Positions 25,401 to 39,588 of a stretch of DNA of 64,000 bases are shown here, piece by piece. The DNA is from Meandrina meandrites (taxonomy: Eukaryota; Cnidaria; Anthozoa; Scleractinia; Meandrinidae), in the NCBI GenBank assembly GCA_963693305.1, contig OY855908.1:372001-436000 (forward strand), written 5' to 3'. Below the pieces are notes generated by a model that had not been told where the DNA came from, did no database searches, and was given only the letters and a program-made list of their open reading frames with translations. The position numbers and the translations under genes were made by a program. Within the stretch, counting starts at the first letter, position 1. The number at the start of each line of letters is the position of its first letter.

Positions 25401-26056
25401 ATGGGGAAAGTCGAAAAAACGCGTTTTGAACGCAATTGGACGACGTTCGTCAACCCGGCTTTTTGCCCTGCTTGGAAAAGCCCACTAGAAATGGTGGTAT
25501 GAAACCGACCTCGTGGAATTCGATCCCAAGGGTGTTGCTTCGTTTCGCCCCGATGGGGAAAGTCGAAAAAACGCGTTTTGAACGCAATTGGATGACGTTC
25601 GTCAACCCGGCTTTTTTCCCTGCTTGGAAAAGCCCACTCAAAATGGTGGTATGAAACCGACCTCGTCGAATTCGATCCCAAGGGTGTTGCTTCGTTTCGC
25701 CCCGATGGGGAAAGTCGAAAAAACGCGTTTTGAACGCAATTGGACGACGTTCGTCAACCCGGCTTTTTGCCCTGCTTGGAAAAGCCCACTCAAAATGGTG
25801 GTATGAAACCGACCTCGTGGTATTCGATCCTAAGGGTGTTTTTTCGTTTCGCCCCGATGGGGAAAGTCGAAAAAACGCGTTTTGAACGCAATTGGACGAC
25901 GTTCGTCAACCCGGCTTTTTGCCCTGCTTGGAAAAGCCCACTCAAAATGGTGGTATGAAACCGACCTAGTGGAATCGATCCCAAGGGTGTTGTTTCGTTT
26001 CGCCCCGATGGGGAAAGTCGGAAAAACGCGTTTTGAACGCAATTGGACGACGTTCG

Positions 26057-28563
26057 TCAACCCGGCTTTTTGCCCTGCTTGGAAAAGCCCACTCGAAATG
26101 GTGGTATGAAACCGACCTCGTGGAATTCGATCCTAAGGGTGTTTTTTCGTTTCGCCCCGATGGGGAAAGTCGAAAAAACGCGTTTTGAACGCAATTGGAC
26201 GACGTTCGTCCACCCGGCTTTTTGCCCTGCTTGGAAAAGCCCACTCAAAATGGTGGTATGAAACCGACCTAGTGGAATCGATCCCAAGGGTGTTGTTTCG
26301 TTTCGCCCCGATGGGGAAAGTCGAAAAAACGCGTTTTGAACGCAATTGGACGACGTTCGTCAACCCGGCTTTTTGCCCTGCTTTGAAAAGCCCACTCGAA
26401 ATGGTGGTATGAAACCGACCTCGTGGAATTCGATCCTAAGGGTGTTGCTTCGTTTCGCCCCGATGGGGAAAGTCGAAAAAACGCGTTTTGAACGCAATTG
26501 GACGACGTTCGTCAACCCGGCTTTTTGCCCTGCTTGGAAAAGCCCACTCAAAATGGTGGTATGAAACCGACCTCGTGGAATTCGATCCTAATGGTGTTTC
26601 GTCGTTTCGCCCCGATGGGGAAAGTCGAAAAAACGCGTTTTGAACGCAATTGGACGACGTTCGTCAACCCGGCTTTTTGCCCTGCTTGGAAAAGCCCACT
26701 CAAAATGGTGGTATGAAACCGACCTCGTGGAATTCGATCCTAAGGGTGTTGCTTCGTTTCGCCCCGATGGGGAAAGTCGAAAAAACGCGTTTTGAACTCA
26801 ATTGGACGACGTTCGTCAACCCGGCTTTTTGCCCTGCTTGGAAAAGCCCACTCAAAATGGTGGTATGAAACCGACCTAGTGGAATCGATCCCAAGGGTGT
26901 TGTTTCGTTTCGCCCCGATGGGGAAAGTCGAAAAAACGCGTTTTGAACGCAATTGGACGACGTTCGTCAACCCGGCTTTTTGCCCTGCTTGGAAAAGCCC
27001 ACTCAAAATGGTGGTATGAAACCGACCTAGTGGAATTCGATCCCAAGGGTGTTGGTTCGTTTCGCCCCGATGGGGAAAGTCGAAAAAACGCGTTTTGAAC
27101 GCAATTGGACGACGTTCGTCAACCCGGCTTTTTGCCCTGCTTGGAAAAGCCCACTCAAAATGGTGGTATGAAACCGACCTCGTGGAATTCGATCCTAAGG
27201 GTGTTGCTTCGTTTCGCCCCAATGGGGAAAGTCGAAAAAACGCGTTTTGAACGCAATTGGACGACGTTCGTCAACCCGGCTTTTTGCCCTGCTTGGAAAA
27301 GCCCACTCAAAATGGTGGTATGAAACTGCCCTAGTGGAATTCGATCCCAAGGGTGTTGTTTCGTTTCGCCCCGATGGGGAAAGTCGAAAAAACGCGTTTT
27401 GAACGCAATTGGACAACGTTCGTCAACCCGGCTTGTTGCCCTGCTTGGAAAAGCCCACTCAAAATGGTGGTATGAAACCGACCTCGTGGAATTCGATCCC
27501 AAGGGTGTTGCTTCGTTTCGCCCTGATGGGGAAAGTCGAAAAAACGCGTTTTGAACGCAATTGGACGACGTTCGTCAACCCGGCTTTTTGCCCTGCTTGG
27601 AAAAGCCCACTCAAAATGGTGGTATGAAACCGACCTCGTGGTATTCGATCCTAAGGGTGTTTTTTCGTTTCGCCCCGATGGGGAAAGTCGAAAAAACGCG
27701 TTTTGAACGCAATTGGACGACGTTCGTCCACCCGGCTTTTTGCCCTGCTTGGAAAAGCCCACTCAAAATGGTGGTATGAAACCGACCTAGTGGAATCGAT
27801 CCCAAGGGTGTTGTTTCGTTTCGCCCCGATGGGGAAAGTCGAAAAAACGCGTTTTGAACGCAATTGGACGACGTTCGTCAACCCGGCTTTTTGCCCTGCT
27901 TTGAAAAGCCCACTCGAAATGGTGGTATGAAACCGACCTCGTGGAATTCGATCCTAAGGGTGTTGCTTCGTTTCGCCCCGATGGGGAAAGTCGAAAAAAC
28001 GCGTTTTGAACGCAATTGGACGACGTTCGTCAACCCGGCTTTTTGCCCTGCTTGGAAAAGCCCACTCAAAATGGTGGTATGAAACCGACCTCGTGGAATT
28101 CGATCCTAATGGTGTTTCGTCGTTTCGCCCCGATGGGGAAAGTCGAAAAAACGCGTTTTGAACGCAATTGGACGACGTTCGTCAACCCGGCTTTTTGCCC
28201 TGCTTGGAAAAGCCCACTCAAAATGGTGGTATGAAACCGACCTCGTGGAATTCGATCCTAAGGGTGTTGCTTCGTTTCGCCCCGATGGGGAAAGTCGAAA
28301 AAACGCGTTTTGAACTCAATTGGACGACGTTCGTCAACCCGGCTTTTTGCCCTGCTTGGAAAAGCCCACTCAAAATGGTGGTATGAAACCGACCTAGTGG
28401 AATCGATCCCAAGGGTGTTGTTTCGTTTCGCCCCGATGGGGAAAGTCGAAAAAACGCGTTTTGAACGCAATTGGACGACGTTCGTCAACCCGGCTTTTTG
28501 CCCTGCTTGGAAAAGCCCACTCAAAATGGTGGTATGAAACCGACCTAGTGGAATCGATCCCAA
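26057..28563. repeat. Higher-order repeat block, 10-monomer duplication
   Basis: Variant monomers at 26057-26894 recur 1,518 bp later. They include a mutated GTGTTTCGTCG monomer and one with GAACTCAATTGG. Confidence 0.65.
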
Positions 28564-31445
28564 GGGTGTTGGTTCGTTTCGCTCCGATGGGGAAAGTCGA
28601 AAAAACGCGTCTTGAACGCAATTGGACGACGTTCGTCAACCCGGCTTTTTGCCCTGCTTGGAAAAGCCCACTCGAAATGGTGGTATGAAACCGACCTCGT
28701 GGAATTCGATCCTAAGGGTGTTTTTTCGTTTCGCCCCGATGGGGAAAGTCGAAAAAACGCGTTTTCAACGCAATTGGACGACGTTCGTCAACCCGGCTTT
28801 TTGCCCTGCTTGGAAAAGCCCACTCAAAATGGTGGTATGAAACCGACCTAGTGGAATTCGATCCCAAGGGTGTTGGTTCGTTTCGCCCCGATGGGGAAAG
28901 TCGAAAAAACGCGTTTTGAACGCAATTGGACGACGTTCGTCAACCCGGCTTTTTGCCCTGCTTGGAAAAGCCCACTCAAAATGGTGGTATGAAACCGACC
29001 TCGTGGAATTCGATCCTAAGGGTGTTGCTTCGTTTCGCCCCAATGGGGAAAGTCGAAAAAACGCGTTTTGAACGCAATTGGACGACGTTCGTCAACCCGG
29101 CTTTTTGCCCTGCTTGGAAAAGCCCACTCAAAATGGTGGTATGAAACTGACCTAGTGGAATTCGATCCCAAGGGTGTTGTTTCGTTTCGCCCCGATGGGG
29201 AAAGTCGAAAAAACGCGTTTTGAACGCAATTGGACGACGTTCGACAACCCGGCTTGTTGCCCTGCTTGGAAAAGCCCACTCAAAATGGTGGTATGAAACC
29301 GACCTCGTGGAATTCGATCCCAAGGGTGTTGCTTCGTTTCGCCCTGATGGGGAAAGTCGAAAAAACGCGTTTTGAACGCAATTGGACGACGTTCGTCAAC
29401 CCGGCTTTTTGCCCTGCTTGGAAAAGCCCACTCAAAATGGTGGTATGAAACCGACCTCGTGGTATTCGATCCTAAGGGTGTTTTTTCGTTTCGCCCCGAT
29501 GGGGAAAGTCGAAAAAACGCGTTTTGAACGCAATTGGACGACGTTCGTCAACCCGGCTTTTTGCCCTGCTTGGAAAAGCCCACTCATAATGGTGGTATGA
29601 AACCGACCTAGTGGAATTCGATCCCAAGGGTGTTGTTTCGTTTCGCCCCGATGGGGAAAGTCGAAAAAACGCGTTTTGAACGCAATTGGACGACGTTTGT
29701 CAACCCGGCTTTTTGCCCTGCTTGGAAAAGCCCACTCAAAATGGTGGTATGAAACCGACCTCGTGGAATTCGATCCCAAGGGTGTTGCTTCGTTTCGCCC
29801 CGATGGGGAAAGTCGAAAAAACGCGTTTTGAACGAAATTGGACGACGTTCCTCAACCCGGCTTTTTGCCCTGCTTGGAAAAGCCCACTCAAAATGGTGGT
29901 ATGAAACCGACCTCGTGGAATTCGATCCCAAGGGTGTTGTTTCGTTTCGCCCCGATGGGGAAACTCGAAAAACGCGTTTTGAACGCAATTGGACGACGTT
30001 CGTCAACCCGGCTTTTTGCCCTGCTTGGAAAAGCCCATTCAAAATGGTGGTATGAAACCGACCTAGTGGAATTCGATCCCAAGGGTGTTGCTTCGTTTCG
30101 CCCTGATGGGGAAAGTCGAAAAAACGCGTTTTGAACGCAATTGGACAACGTTCGTCAATCCGGCTTTTTGCCCTCCTTGGAAAAGCCCACTAAAAATGGT
30201 CGTATGAAACCGACCTCGTGGAATTCGATCCCAAGGGTGTTGCTTCGTTTCGCCCCGATGGGGAAAGTCGAAAAAACGCGTTTTGAACGCAATTGGACGA
30301 CGTTCGTCAACCCGGCTTTTTGCCCTGCTTGGAAAAGCCCACTCAAAATGGTGGTATGAAACCGACCTAGTGGAATTCGATCCCAAGGGTGTTGTTTCGT
30401 TTCGTCCCGATGGGGAGAGTCGAAAAAACGCGTTTTGAACGCAATTGGACGACGTTCGTCAACCCGGCTTTTTGCCCTGCTTGGAAAAGCCCACTCAAAA
30501 TGGTGGTATGAATCCGACCTCGTGGAATTCGATCCCAAGGGTGTTGTTTCGTTTCGCCCCGAAGAGGAAAGTCGAAAAACGCGTTTTGAACGCAATTGGA
30601 CGACGTTCGTCAACCCGGCTTTTTGCCCTGCTTGGAAAAGCCCATTCAAAATGGTGGTATGAAACCGACCTAGTGGAATTCGATCCCAAGGGTTTTGTTT
30701 CGTTTCGCCCCGATGGGGAGAGTCGAAAAAACGCGTTTAGAACGCAATTGGACGACGTTCGTCAACCCGGCTTTTTGCCCTGCTTGGAAAAGCCCACTCA
30801 AAATGGTAGTATGAAACCGACCTAGTGGAATTCGATCCCAAGGGTGTTGTTTCGTTTCGCCCCGATGGGGAAAGTCGAAAAAACGCGTTTTGAACGCAAT
30901 TTGACGACGTTCGTCAACCCGGCTTTTTGCCCTACTTGGAAAAGCCCACTCAAAATGGTGGTATGAAACCGACCTCGTGGAATTCGATCCCAATGGTGTT
31001 GCTTCGTTTCGCCATGATGGGGAAAGTCGAAAAAACGCGTTTTGAACGCTATTGGACGACGTTCGTCAACCCGGCTTTTTGCCCTGCTTGGAAAAGCCCA
31101 CTCAAAATGGTGGTATGAAACCGACCTCGTGGTATTCGATCCTAAGGTTGTTTTTTCGTTTCGCCCCGATGGGGAAAGTCGAAAAAACGCATTTTGAACG
31201 CAATTGGACGACGTTCGTCAACCCGGCTTTTTGCCCTGCTTGGAAAAGCCCACTCAAAATGGTGGTATGAAACCGACCTAGTGGAATTCGATCCCAAGGG
31301 TGTTTTTTCGTTTCGCCCCGATGGGGAAAGTCGAAAAAACGCGTTTTGAACGCAATTTGACGACGTTCGTCAACCCGGCTTTTCGCCCTGCTTGGAAAAG
31401 CCCACTCAAAATGGTGGTATGAAACCGACCTCGTGGTATTCGATC

Positions 31446-34400
31446 CTAAGGTTGTTTTTTCGTTTCGCCCCGATGGGGAAAGTCGAAAAAACGCATTTTG
31501 AACGCAATTGGACGACGTTCGTCAACCCGGCTTTTTGCCCTGCTTGGAAAAGCCCACTCAAAATGGTGGTATGAAACCGACCTAGTGGAATTCGATCCCA
31601 AGGGTGTTTTTTCGTTTCGCCCCGATGGGGAAAGTCGAAAAAACGCGTTTTGAACGCAATTGGACGACGTTCGAGAACCCGGCTTTTTGCCCTGCTTGGA
31701 AAAGCCCACTCAAAATGGTGGTATAAAACCGACCTCGTGGAATTCGATCCTAAGGGTGTTGTTTCGTTTCGCCCCGATGTCGAAAGTTGAAAAAACGCGT
31801 TTTGAACTCAATTGGACGACGTTCGTCAACCCGGCTTTTTGCCCTGCTTGGAAAAGCCCACTCAAAATGGTGGTATGAAACCGACCTAGTGGAATTCGAT
31901 CCCAAGGGTGTTGTTTCGTTTCGCCCCGATGGGGAAAGTCGAAAAAAACGCGTTTTGAACGCAATTGGACGACGTTCGTCAACCCGGCTTTTTGCCCTGC
32001 TTGGAAAGGCCCACTCAAAATGGTGGTATGAAACCGACCTCGTGGAATTCGATTCCAAGGGTGTTGCTTCGTTTCGCCCTGATGGGGAATGTCGAAAAAA
32101 CGCGTTTTGAACGCAATTGGACGACGTTCGTCAACCCGGCTTTTTGCCCTGCTTGGAAAAGCCCACTCAAAATGGTGGTATGAAACCGACCTCGTGGTAT
32201 TCGATCCTAAGGTTGTTTTTTCGTTTCGCCCCGATGGGGAAAGTCGAAAAAACGCATTTTGAACGCAATTGGACGACGTTCGTCAACCCGGCTTTTTGCC
32301 CTGCTTGGAAAAGCCCACTCAAAATGGTGGTATGAAACCGACCTCGTGGAATTCGATCCCAAGGGTGTTGCTTCGTTTCGCCCTGATGGGGAATGTCGAA
32401 AAAACGCGTTTTGAACGCAATTGGACGACGTTCGTCAACCCGGCTTTTCGCCCTGCTTGGAAAAGCCCACTCAAAATGGTGGTATGAAACCGACCTCGTG
32501 GTATTCGATCCTAAGGTTGTTTTTTCGTTTCGCCCCGATGGGGAAAGTCGAAAAAACGCATTTTGAACGCAATTGGACGACGTTCGTCAACCCGGCTTTT
32601 TGCCCTGCTTGGAAAAGCCCACTCAAAATGGTGGTATGAAACCGACCTAGTGGAATTCGATCCCAAGGGTGTTTTTTCGTTTCGCCCCGATGGGGAAAGT
32701 CGAAAAAACGCGTTTTGAACGCAATTGGACGACGTTCGAGAACCCGGCTTTTTGCCCTGCTTGGAAAAGCCCACTCAAAATGGTGGTATAAAACCGACCT
32801 CGTGGAATTCGATCCTAAGGGTGTTGTTTCGTTTCGCCCCGATGTCGAAAGTTGAAAAAACGCGTTTTGAACTCAATTGGACGACGTTCGTCAACCCGGC
32901 TTTTTGCCCTGCTTGGAAAAGCCCACTCAAAATGGTGGTATGAAACCGACCTAGTGGAATTCGATCCCAAGGGTGTTGTTTCGTTTCGCCCCGATGGGGA
33001 AAGTCGAAAAAAACGCGTTTTGAACGCAATTGGACGACGTTCGTCAACCCGGCTTTTTGCCCTGCTTGGAAAGGCCCACTCAAAATGGTGGTATGAAACC
33101 GACCTCGTGGAATTCGATTCCAAGGGTGTTGCTTCGTTTCGCCCTGATGGGGAATGTCGAAAAAACGCGTTTTGAACGCAATTGGACGACGTTCGTCAAC
33201 CCGGCTTTTTGCCCTGCTTGGAAAAGCCCACTCAAAATGGTGGTATGAAACCGACCTCGTGGTATTCGATCCTAAGGTTGTTTTTTCGTTTCGCCCCGAT
33301 GGGGAAAGTCGAAAAAACGCATTTTGAACGCAATTGGACGACGTTCGTCAACCCGGCTTTTTGCCCTGCTTGGAAAAGCCCACTCAAAATGGTGGTATGA
33401 AACCGACCTCGTGGTATTCGATCCTAAGGGTGTTTTTTCGTTTCGCCCCGATGGGGAAAGTCGAAAAAACGCGTTTTGAACGCAATTGGACGACGTTCGT
33501 CAACCCGGCTTTTTGCCCTGCTTGGAAAAGCCCACTCAAAATGGTGGTATGAAACCGACCTCGTGGAATTCGATCCCAAGGGTGTTGTTTCGTTTCGCCC
33601 CGATGGGGAAAGTCGAAAAAACGCGTTTTGAACGCAATTGGACGACGTTCGTCAACCCGGCTTTTTGCCCTGCTTGGAAAGGCCCACTCAAAATGGTGGT
33701 ATGAAACCGACCTCGTGGTATTCGATCCTAAGGGTGTTTTTTCGTTTCGCCCGAAGGGGAAAGTCCAAAAAACGCGTTTTGAACGCAATTGGACGACGTT
33801 CGTCAACCCGGCTTTTTGCCCTGCTTGGAAAAGCCCACTCAAAATGGTGGTATGAAACCGACCTCGTGGAATTCGATCCCAAGGGTGTTGCTTCGTTTCG
33901 CCCTAATGGGGAATGTCGAAAAAGCGCGTTTTGAACGCAATTGGACGACGTTCGTCAACCCGGCTTTTTGCCCTGCTTGGAAAAGCCCACTCAAAATGGT
34001 GGTATGAAACCGACCTCGTGGTATTCGATCCTAAGGTTCTTTTTTCGTTTCGCCCCGATGGGGAAAGTCGAAAAAACGCATTTTGAACGCAATTGGACGA
34101 CGTTCGTCAACCCGGCTTTTTGCCCTGCTTGGAAAAGCCCACTCAAAATGGTGGTATGAAACCGACCTAGTGGAATTCGATCCCAAGGGTGTTGTTTCGT
34201 TTCGCCCCGATGGGGAAAGTCGAAAAAACGCGTTTTGAACGCAATTGGACGACGTTCGTCAACGCGGCTTTTTGCCCTGCTTGGAAAAGCCCACTCAAAA
34301 TGGTGGTATGAAACCGACCTAGTGGAATTTGATCCCAAGGGTGTTGCTTCGTTTCGCCCCCATGGGGAAAGTCGAAAAAACACGTTTTGAACGCAATTGG

Positions 34401-37400
34401 ACGACGTTCGTCAACCCGGCTTTTTGCCCTGCTTGGAAAAGCCCACTCAAAATGGTGGTATGAAACCGACCTCGTGGAATTCGATCCCAAGGGTGTTGTT
34501 AAGTTTCGCCCCGATGGGGAAAGTCGAAAAACACGTTTTGAACGCAATTGGACGACGTTCGTCAACCCGGCTTTTTGCCCTGCTTGGAAAAGCCCACTCA
34601 AAATGGTGGTATGAAACCGACCTCGTGGTATTCGATCCTAAGGGTGTTTTTTCGTTTCGCCCCGATCGGGAAAGTGGAAAAAACGCGTTTTGAACGCAAT
34701 TGGACGACGTTCGTGAACCCGGCTTTTTGCCCTGCTTGGAAAAGCCCACTCAAAATGGTGGTATGAAACCGACCTAGTGGAATTCGATCCCAAGGGTTTT
34801 GTTTCGTTTCGCCCCGATGGAAAAAGTCGAAAAAACGCGTTTTGAACGCAATTGGACGACGTTCGTGAACCCGGCTTTTTGCCCTGCTTGGAAAAGCCCA
34901 CTCAAAATGGTGGTATGAAACCAACCTAGTGGAATTCGATCCCAAGGGTGTTGTTTCATTTCGCCCCGATGGGGAAAGTCGCAAAAACGCGTTTTGAACG
35001 CAATTGGACGACGTTCGTCAACCCGGCTTTTTGCCCTGCTTGGAAAAGCCCACTCAAAATGGTGGTATGAAACCGACCTCGTGGAATTCGATCCCAAGGT
35101 TGTTGCTTCGTTTCGCCCTGATGGGGAATGTCGAAAAAACGCGTTTTGAACGCAATTGGACGACGTTCGTCAACCCGGCTTTTCGCCCTGCTTGGAAAAG
35201 CCCACTCAAAATGGTGGTATGAAACCGACCTCGTGGTATTCGATCCTAAGGTTGTTTTTTCGTTTCGCCCCGATGGGGAAAGTCGAAAAAACGCATTTTG
35301 AACGCAATTGGACGACGTTCGTCAACCCGGCTTTTTGCCCTGCTTGGAAAAGCCCACTCAAAATGGTGGTATGAAACCGACCTAGTGGAATTCGATCCCA
35401 AGGGTGTTTTTTCGTTTCGCCCCGATGGGGAAAGTCGAAAAAACGCGTTTTGAACGCAATTGGACGACGTTCGAGAACCCGGCTTTTTGCCCTGCTTGGA
35501 AAAGCCCACTCAAAATGGTGGTATAAAACCGACCTCGTGGAATTCGATCCTAAGGGTGTTGTTTCGTTTCGCCCCGATGTCGAAAGTTGAAAAAACGCGT
35601 TTTGAACTCAATTGGACGACGTTCGTCAACCCGGCTTTTTGCCCTGCTTGGAAAAGCCCACTCAAAATGGTGGTATGAAACCGACCTAGTGGAATTCGAT
35701 CCCAAGGGTGTTGTTTCGTTTCGCCCCGATGGGGAAAGTCGAAAAAAACGCGTTTTGAACGCAATTGGACGACGTTCGTCAACCCGGCTTTTTGCCCTGC
35801 TTGGAAAGGCCCACTCAAAATGGTGGTATGAAACCGACCTCGTGGAATTCGATTCCAAGGGTGTTGCTTCGTTTCGCCCTGATGGGGAATGTCGAAAAAA
35901 CGCGTTTTGAACGCAATTGGACGACGTTCGTCAACCCGGCTTTTTGCCCTGCTTGGAAAAGCCCACTCAAAATGGTGGTATGAAACCGACCTCGTGGTAT
36001 TCGATCCTAAGGTTGTTTTTTCGTTTCGCCCCGATGGGGAAAGTCGAAAAAACGCATTTTGAACGCAATTGGACGACGTTCGTCAACCCGGCTTTTTGCC
36101 CTGCTTGGAAAAGCCCACTCAAAATGGTGGTATGAAACCGACCTCGTGGTATTCGATCCTAAGGGTGTTTTTTCGTTTCGCCCCGATGGGGAAAGTCGAA
36201 AAAACGCGTTTTGAACGCAATTGGACGACGTTCGTCAACCCGGCTTTTTGCCCTGCTTGGAAAGGCCCACTCAAAATGGTGGTATGAAACCGACCTCGTG
36301 GAATTCGATTCCAAGGGTGTTGCTTCGTTTCGCCCTGATGGGGAATGTCGAAAAAACGCGTTTTGAACGCAATTGGACGACGTTCGTCAACCCGGCTTTT
36401 TGCCCTGCTTGGAAAAGCCCACTCAAAATGGTGGTATGAAACCGACCTCGTGGTATTCGATCCTAAGGTTGTTTTTTCGTTTCGCCCCGATGGGGAAAGT
36501 CGAAAAAACGCATTTTGAACGCAATTGGACGACGTTCGTCAACCCGGCTTTTTGCCCTGCTTGGAAAAGCCCACTCAAAATGGTGGTATGAAACCGACCT
36601 CGTGGTATTCGATCCTAAGGGTGTTTTTTCGTTTCGCCCCGATGGGGAAAGTCGAAAAAACGCGTTTTGAACGCAATTGGACGACGTTCGTCAACCCGGC
36701 TTTTTGCCCTGCTTGGAAAAGCCCACTCAAAATGGTGGTATGAAACCGACCTCGTGGAATTCGATCCCAAGGGTGTTGTTTCGTTTCGCCCCGATGGGGA
36801 AAGTCGAAAAAACGCGTTTTGAACGCAATTGGACGACGTTCGTCAACCCGGCTTTTTGCCCTGCTTGGAAAGGCCCACTCAAAATGGTGGTATGAAACCG
36901 ACCTCGTGGTATTCGATCCTAAGGGTGTTTTTTCGTTTCGCCCGAAGGGGAAAGTCGAAAAAACGCGTTTTGAACGCAATTGGACGACGTTCGTCAACCC
37001 GGCTTTTTGCCCTGCTTGGAAAAGCCCACTCAAAATGGTGGTATGAAACCGACCTCGTGGAATTCGATCCCAAGGGTGTTGCTTCGTTTCGCCCTGATGG
37101 GGAATGTCGAAAAAGCGCGTTTTGAACGCAATTGGACGACGTTCGTCAACCCGGCTTTTTGCCCTGCTTGGAAAAGCCCACTCAAAATGGTGGTATGAAA
37201 CCGACCTCGTGGTATTCGATCCTAAGGTTGTTTTTTCGTTTCGCCCCGATGGGGAAAGTCGAAAAAACGCATTTTGAACGCAATTGGACGACGTTCGTCA
37301 ACCCGGCTTTTTGCCCTGCTTGGAAAAGCCCACTCAAAATGGTGGTATGAAACCGACCTAGTGGAATTCGATCCCAAGGGTGTTGTTTCGTTTCGCCCCG

Positions 37401-38288
37401 ATGGGGAAAGTCGAAAAAACGCGTTTTGAACGCAATTGGACGACGTTCGTCAACGCGCCTTTTTGCCCTGCTTGGAAAAGCCCACTCAAAATGGTGGTAT
37501 TAAACCGACCTAGTGGAATTTGATCCCAAGGGTGTTGCTTCGTTTCGCCCCCATGGGGAAAGTCGAAAAAACACGTTTTGAACGCAATTGGACGACGTTC
37601 GTCAACCCGGCTTTTTGCCCTGCTTGGAAAAGCCCACTCAAAATGGTGGTATGAAACCGACCTCGTGGAATTCGATCCCAAGGGTGTTGTTAAGTTTCGC
37701 CCCGATGGGGAAAGTCGAAAAACACGTTTTGAACGCAATTGGACGACGTTCGTCAACCCGGCTTTTTGCCCTGCTTGGAAAAGCCCACTCAAAATGGTGG
37801 TATGAAACCGACCTCGTGGTATTCGATCCTAAGGGTGTTTTTTCGTTTCGCCCCGATCGGGAAAGTGGAAAAAACGCGTTTTGAACGCAATTGGACGACG
37901 TTCGTGAACCCGGCTTTTTGCCCTGCTTGGAAAAGCCCACTCAAAATGGTGGTATGAAACCGACCTAGTGGAATTCGATCCCAAGGGTTTTGTTTCGTTT
38001 CGCCCCGATGGAAAAAGTCGAAAAAACGCGTTTTGAACGCAATTGGACGACGTTCGTGAACCCGGCTTTTTGCCCTGCTTGGAAAAGCCCACTCAAAATG
38101 GTGGTATGAAACCAACCTAGTGGAATTCGATCCCAAGGGTGTTGTTTCATTTCGCCCCGATGGGGAAAGTCGCAAAAACGCGTTTTGAACGCAATTGGAC
38201 GACGTTCGTCAACCCGGCTTTTTGCCCTGCTTGGAAAAGCCCACTCAAAATGGTGGTATGAAACCGACCTCGTGGAATTCGATCCCAA
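31446..38288. repeat. Higher-order repeat block with 7-, 18- and 21-monomer offsets
   Basis: The GTTCGAGAACCC and GATGTCGAAAGTTG variants occur together near 31,670-31,790, again 1,065 bp later and again 2,735 bp after that. A separate series from 33384 to 35097 recurs 3,191 bp later (36575-38288), including an AAGTTTCGCC monomer and a GATCGGGAAAGTGG monomer. Confidence 0.7.
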
Positions 38289-39588
38289 GGTTGTTGTTTC
38301 GTTTCGCCCCGATGGGGAAAGTCGAAAAAACGCGTTTTGAACGCAATTGGACGACGTTCGTCAACCCGGCTTTTTTCCCTGCTTGGAAAAGCTAACTCAA
38401 TATGGTGGAATGAAACCGACCTCGTGGAATTCGATCCCAAGGGTGTTGTTTCGTTTCGCCCCGATGGGGAAAGTCGAAAAAACGCGTTTTGAACGCAATT
38501 GGACGACGTTCGTCAACCCGGCTTTTTGCCCTGCGTGGAAAAGCCCACTCAAAATGGTGGTATGAAACCGACCTCATGGAATTCGATCCCAAGGGTGTTA
38601 TTTCGTTTCGCCCCGATGGGGAAAGTCGAAAAAACGCGTTTTGAACGCAATTGGACGACGTTCGTCAACCCGGCTTTTTGCCCTGCTTGGAAAAGCCCAC
38701 TCAAAATGGTGGTATGAAACCGACCTAGTGGAATTCGATCCCAAGGGTGTTGTTTCGTTTCGCCCCGATGGGGAAAGTCGAAAAAACGCGTTTTGAACGC
38801 AATTGGACGACGTTCGTCAACCCGGCTTTTTGCCCTGCTTGGAAAAGCCCACTCAAAATGGTGGTATGAAACCGACATAGTGGAATTCGATCCCAAGGGT
38901 TTTGTTTCGTTTCGCCCCGATGGGGAAAGTCGAAAAAAGGCGTTTTGAACGCAATTGGACGACGTTCGTCAACCCGGCTTTTTTCCCTGCTTGGAAAAGC
39001 CAACTCAAAATGGTGGAATGAAACCGACCTCGTGGAATTCGATCCCAAGGGTGTTGTTTCGTTTCGCCCCGATGGGGAAAGTCGAAAAAACGCGTTTTGA
39101 ACGCAATTAGACGACGTTCGCGAACCCGGCTTTTTGCCCTGCTTGGAAAAGCCCACTCAAAATGGTGGTATGAAACCGACCTCGTGGAATTCGATCCCAA
39201 GGTTGTTGTTTCGTTTCGCCCCGATGGGGAAAGTCGAAAAAAGGCGTTTTGAACGCAATTGGACGACGTTCGTCAACCCGGCTTTTTTCCCTGCTTGGAA
39301 AAGCCAACTCAAAATGGTGGAATGAAACCGACCTCGTGGAATTCGATCCCAAGGGTGTTGTTTGGTTTCGCCCCGATGGGGAAAATCGAAAAAACGCGTT
39401 TTGAACGCAATTGGACGACGTTCGTCAACCCGGCTTTTTGCCCTGCTTGGAAAAGCCCACTCAAAATGGTGGTATGAAACCGACCTCGTGGAATTCGATC
39501 CAAAGGGTGTTGTTTCGTTTCGCCCCGATGGGGAAAGTCAAAAAACGCGTTTTGAACGAAATATGACGACGTTCGTCAACCCGGCTTT

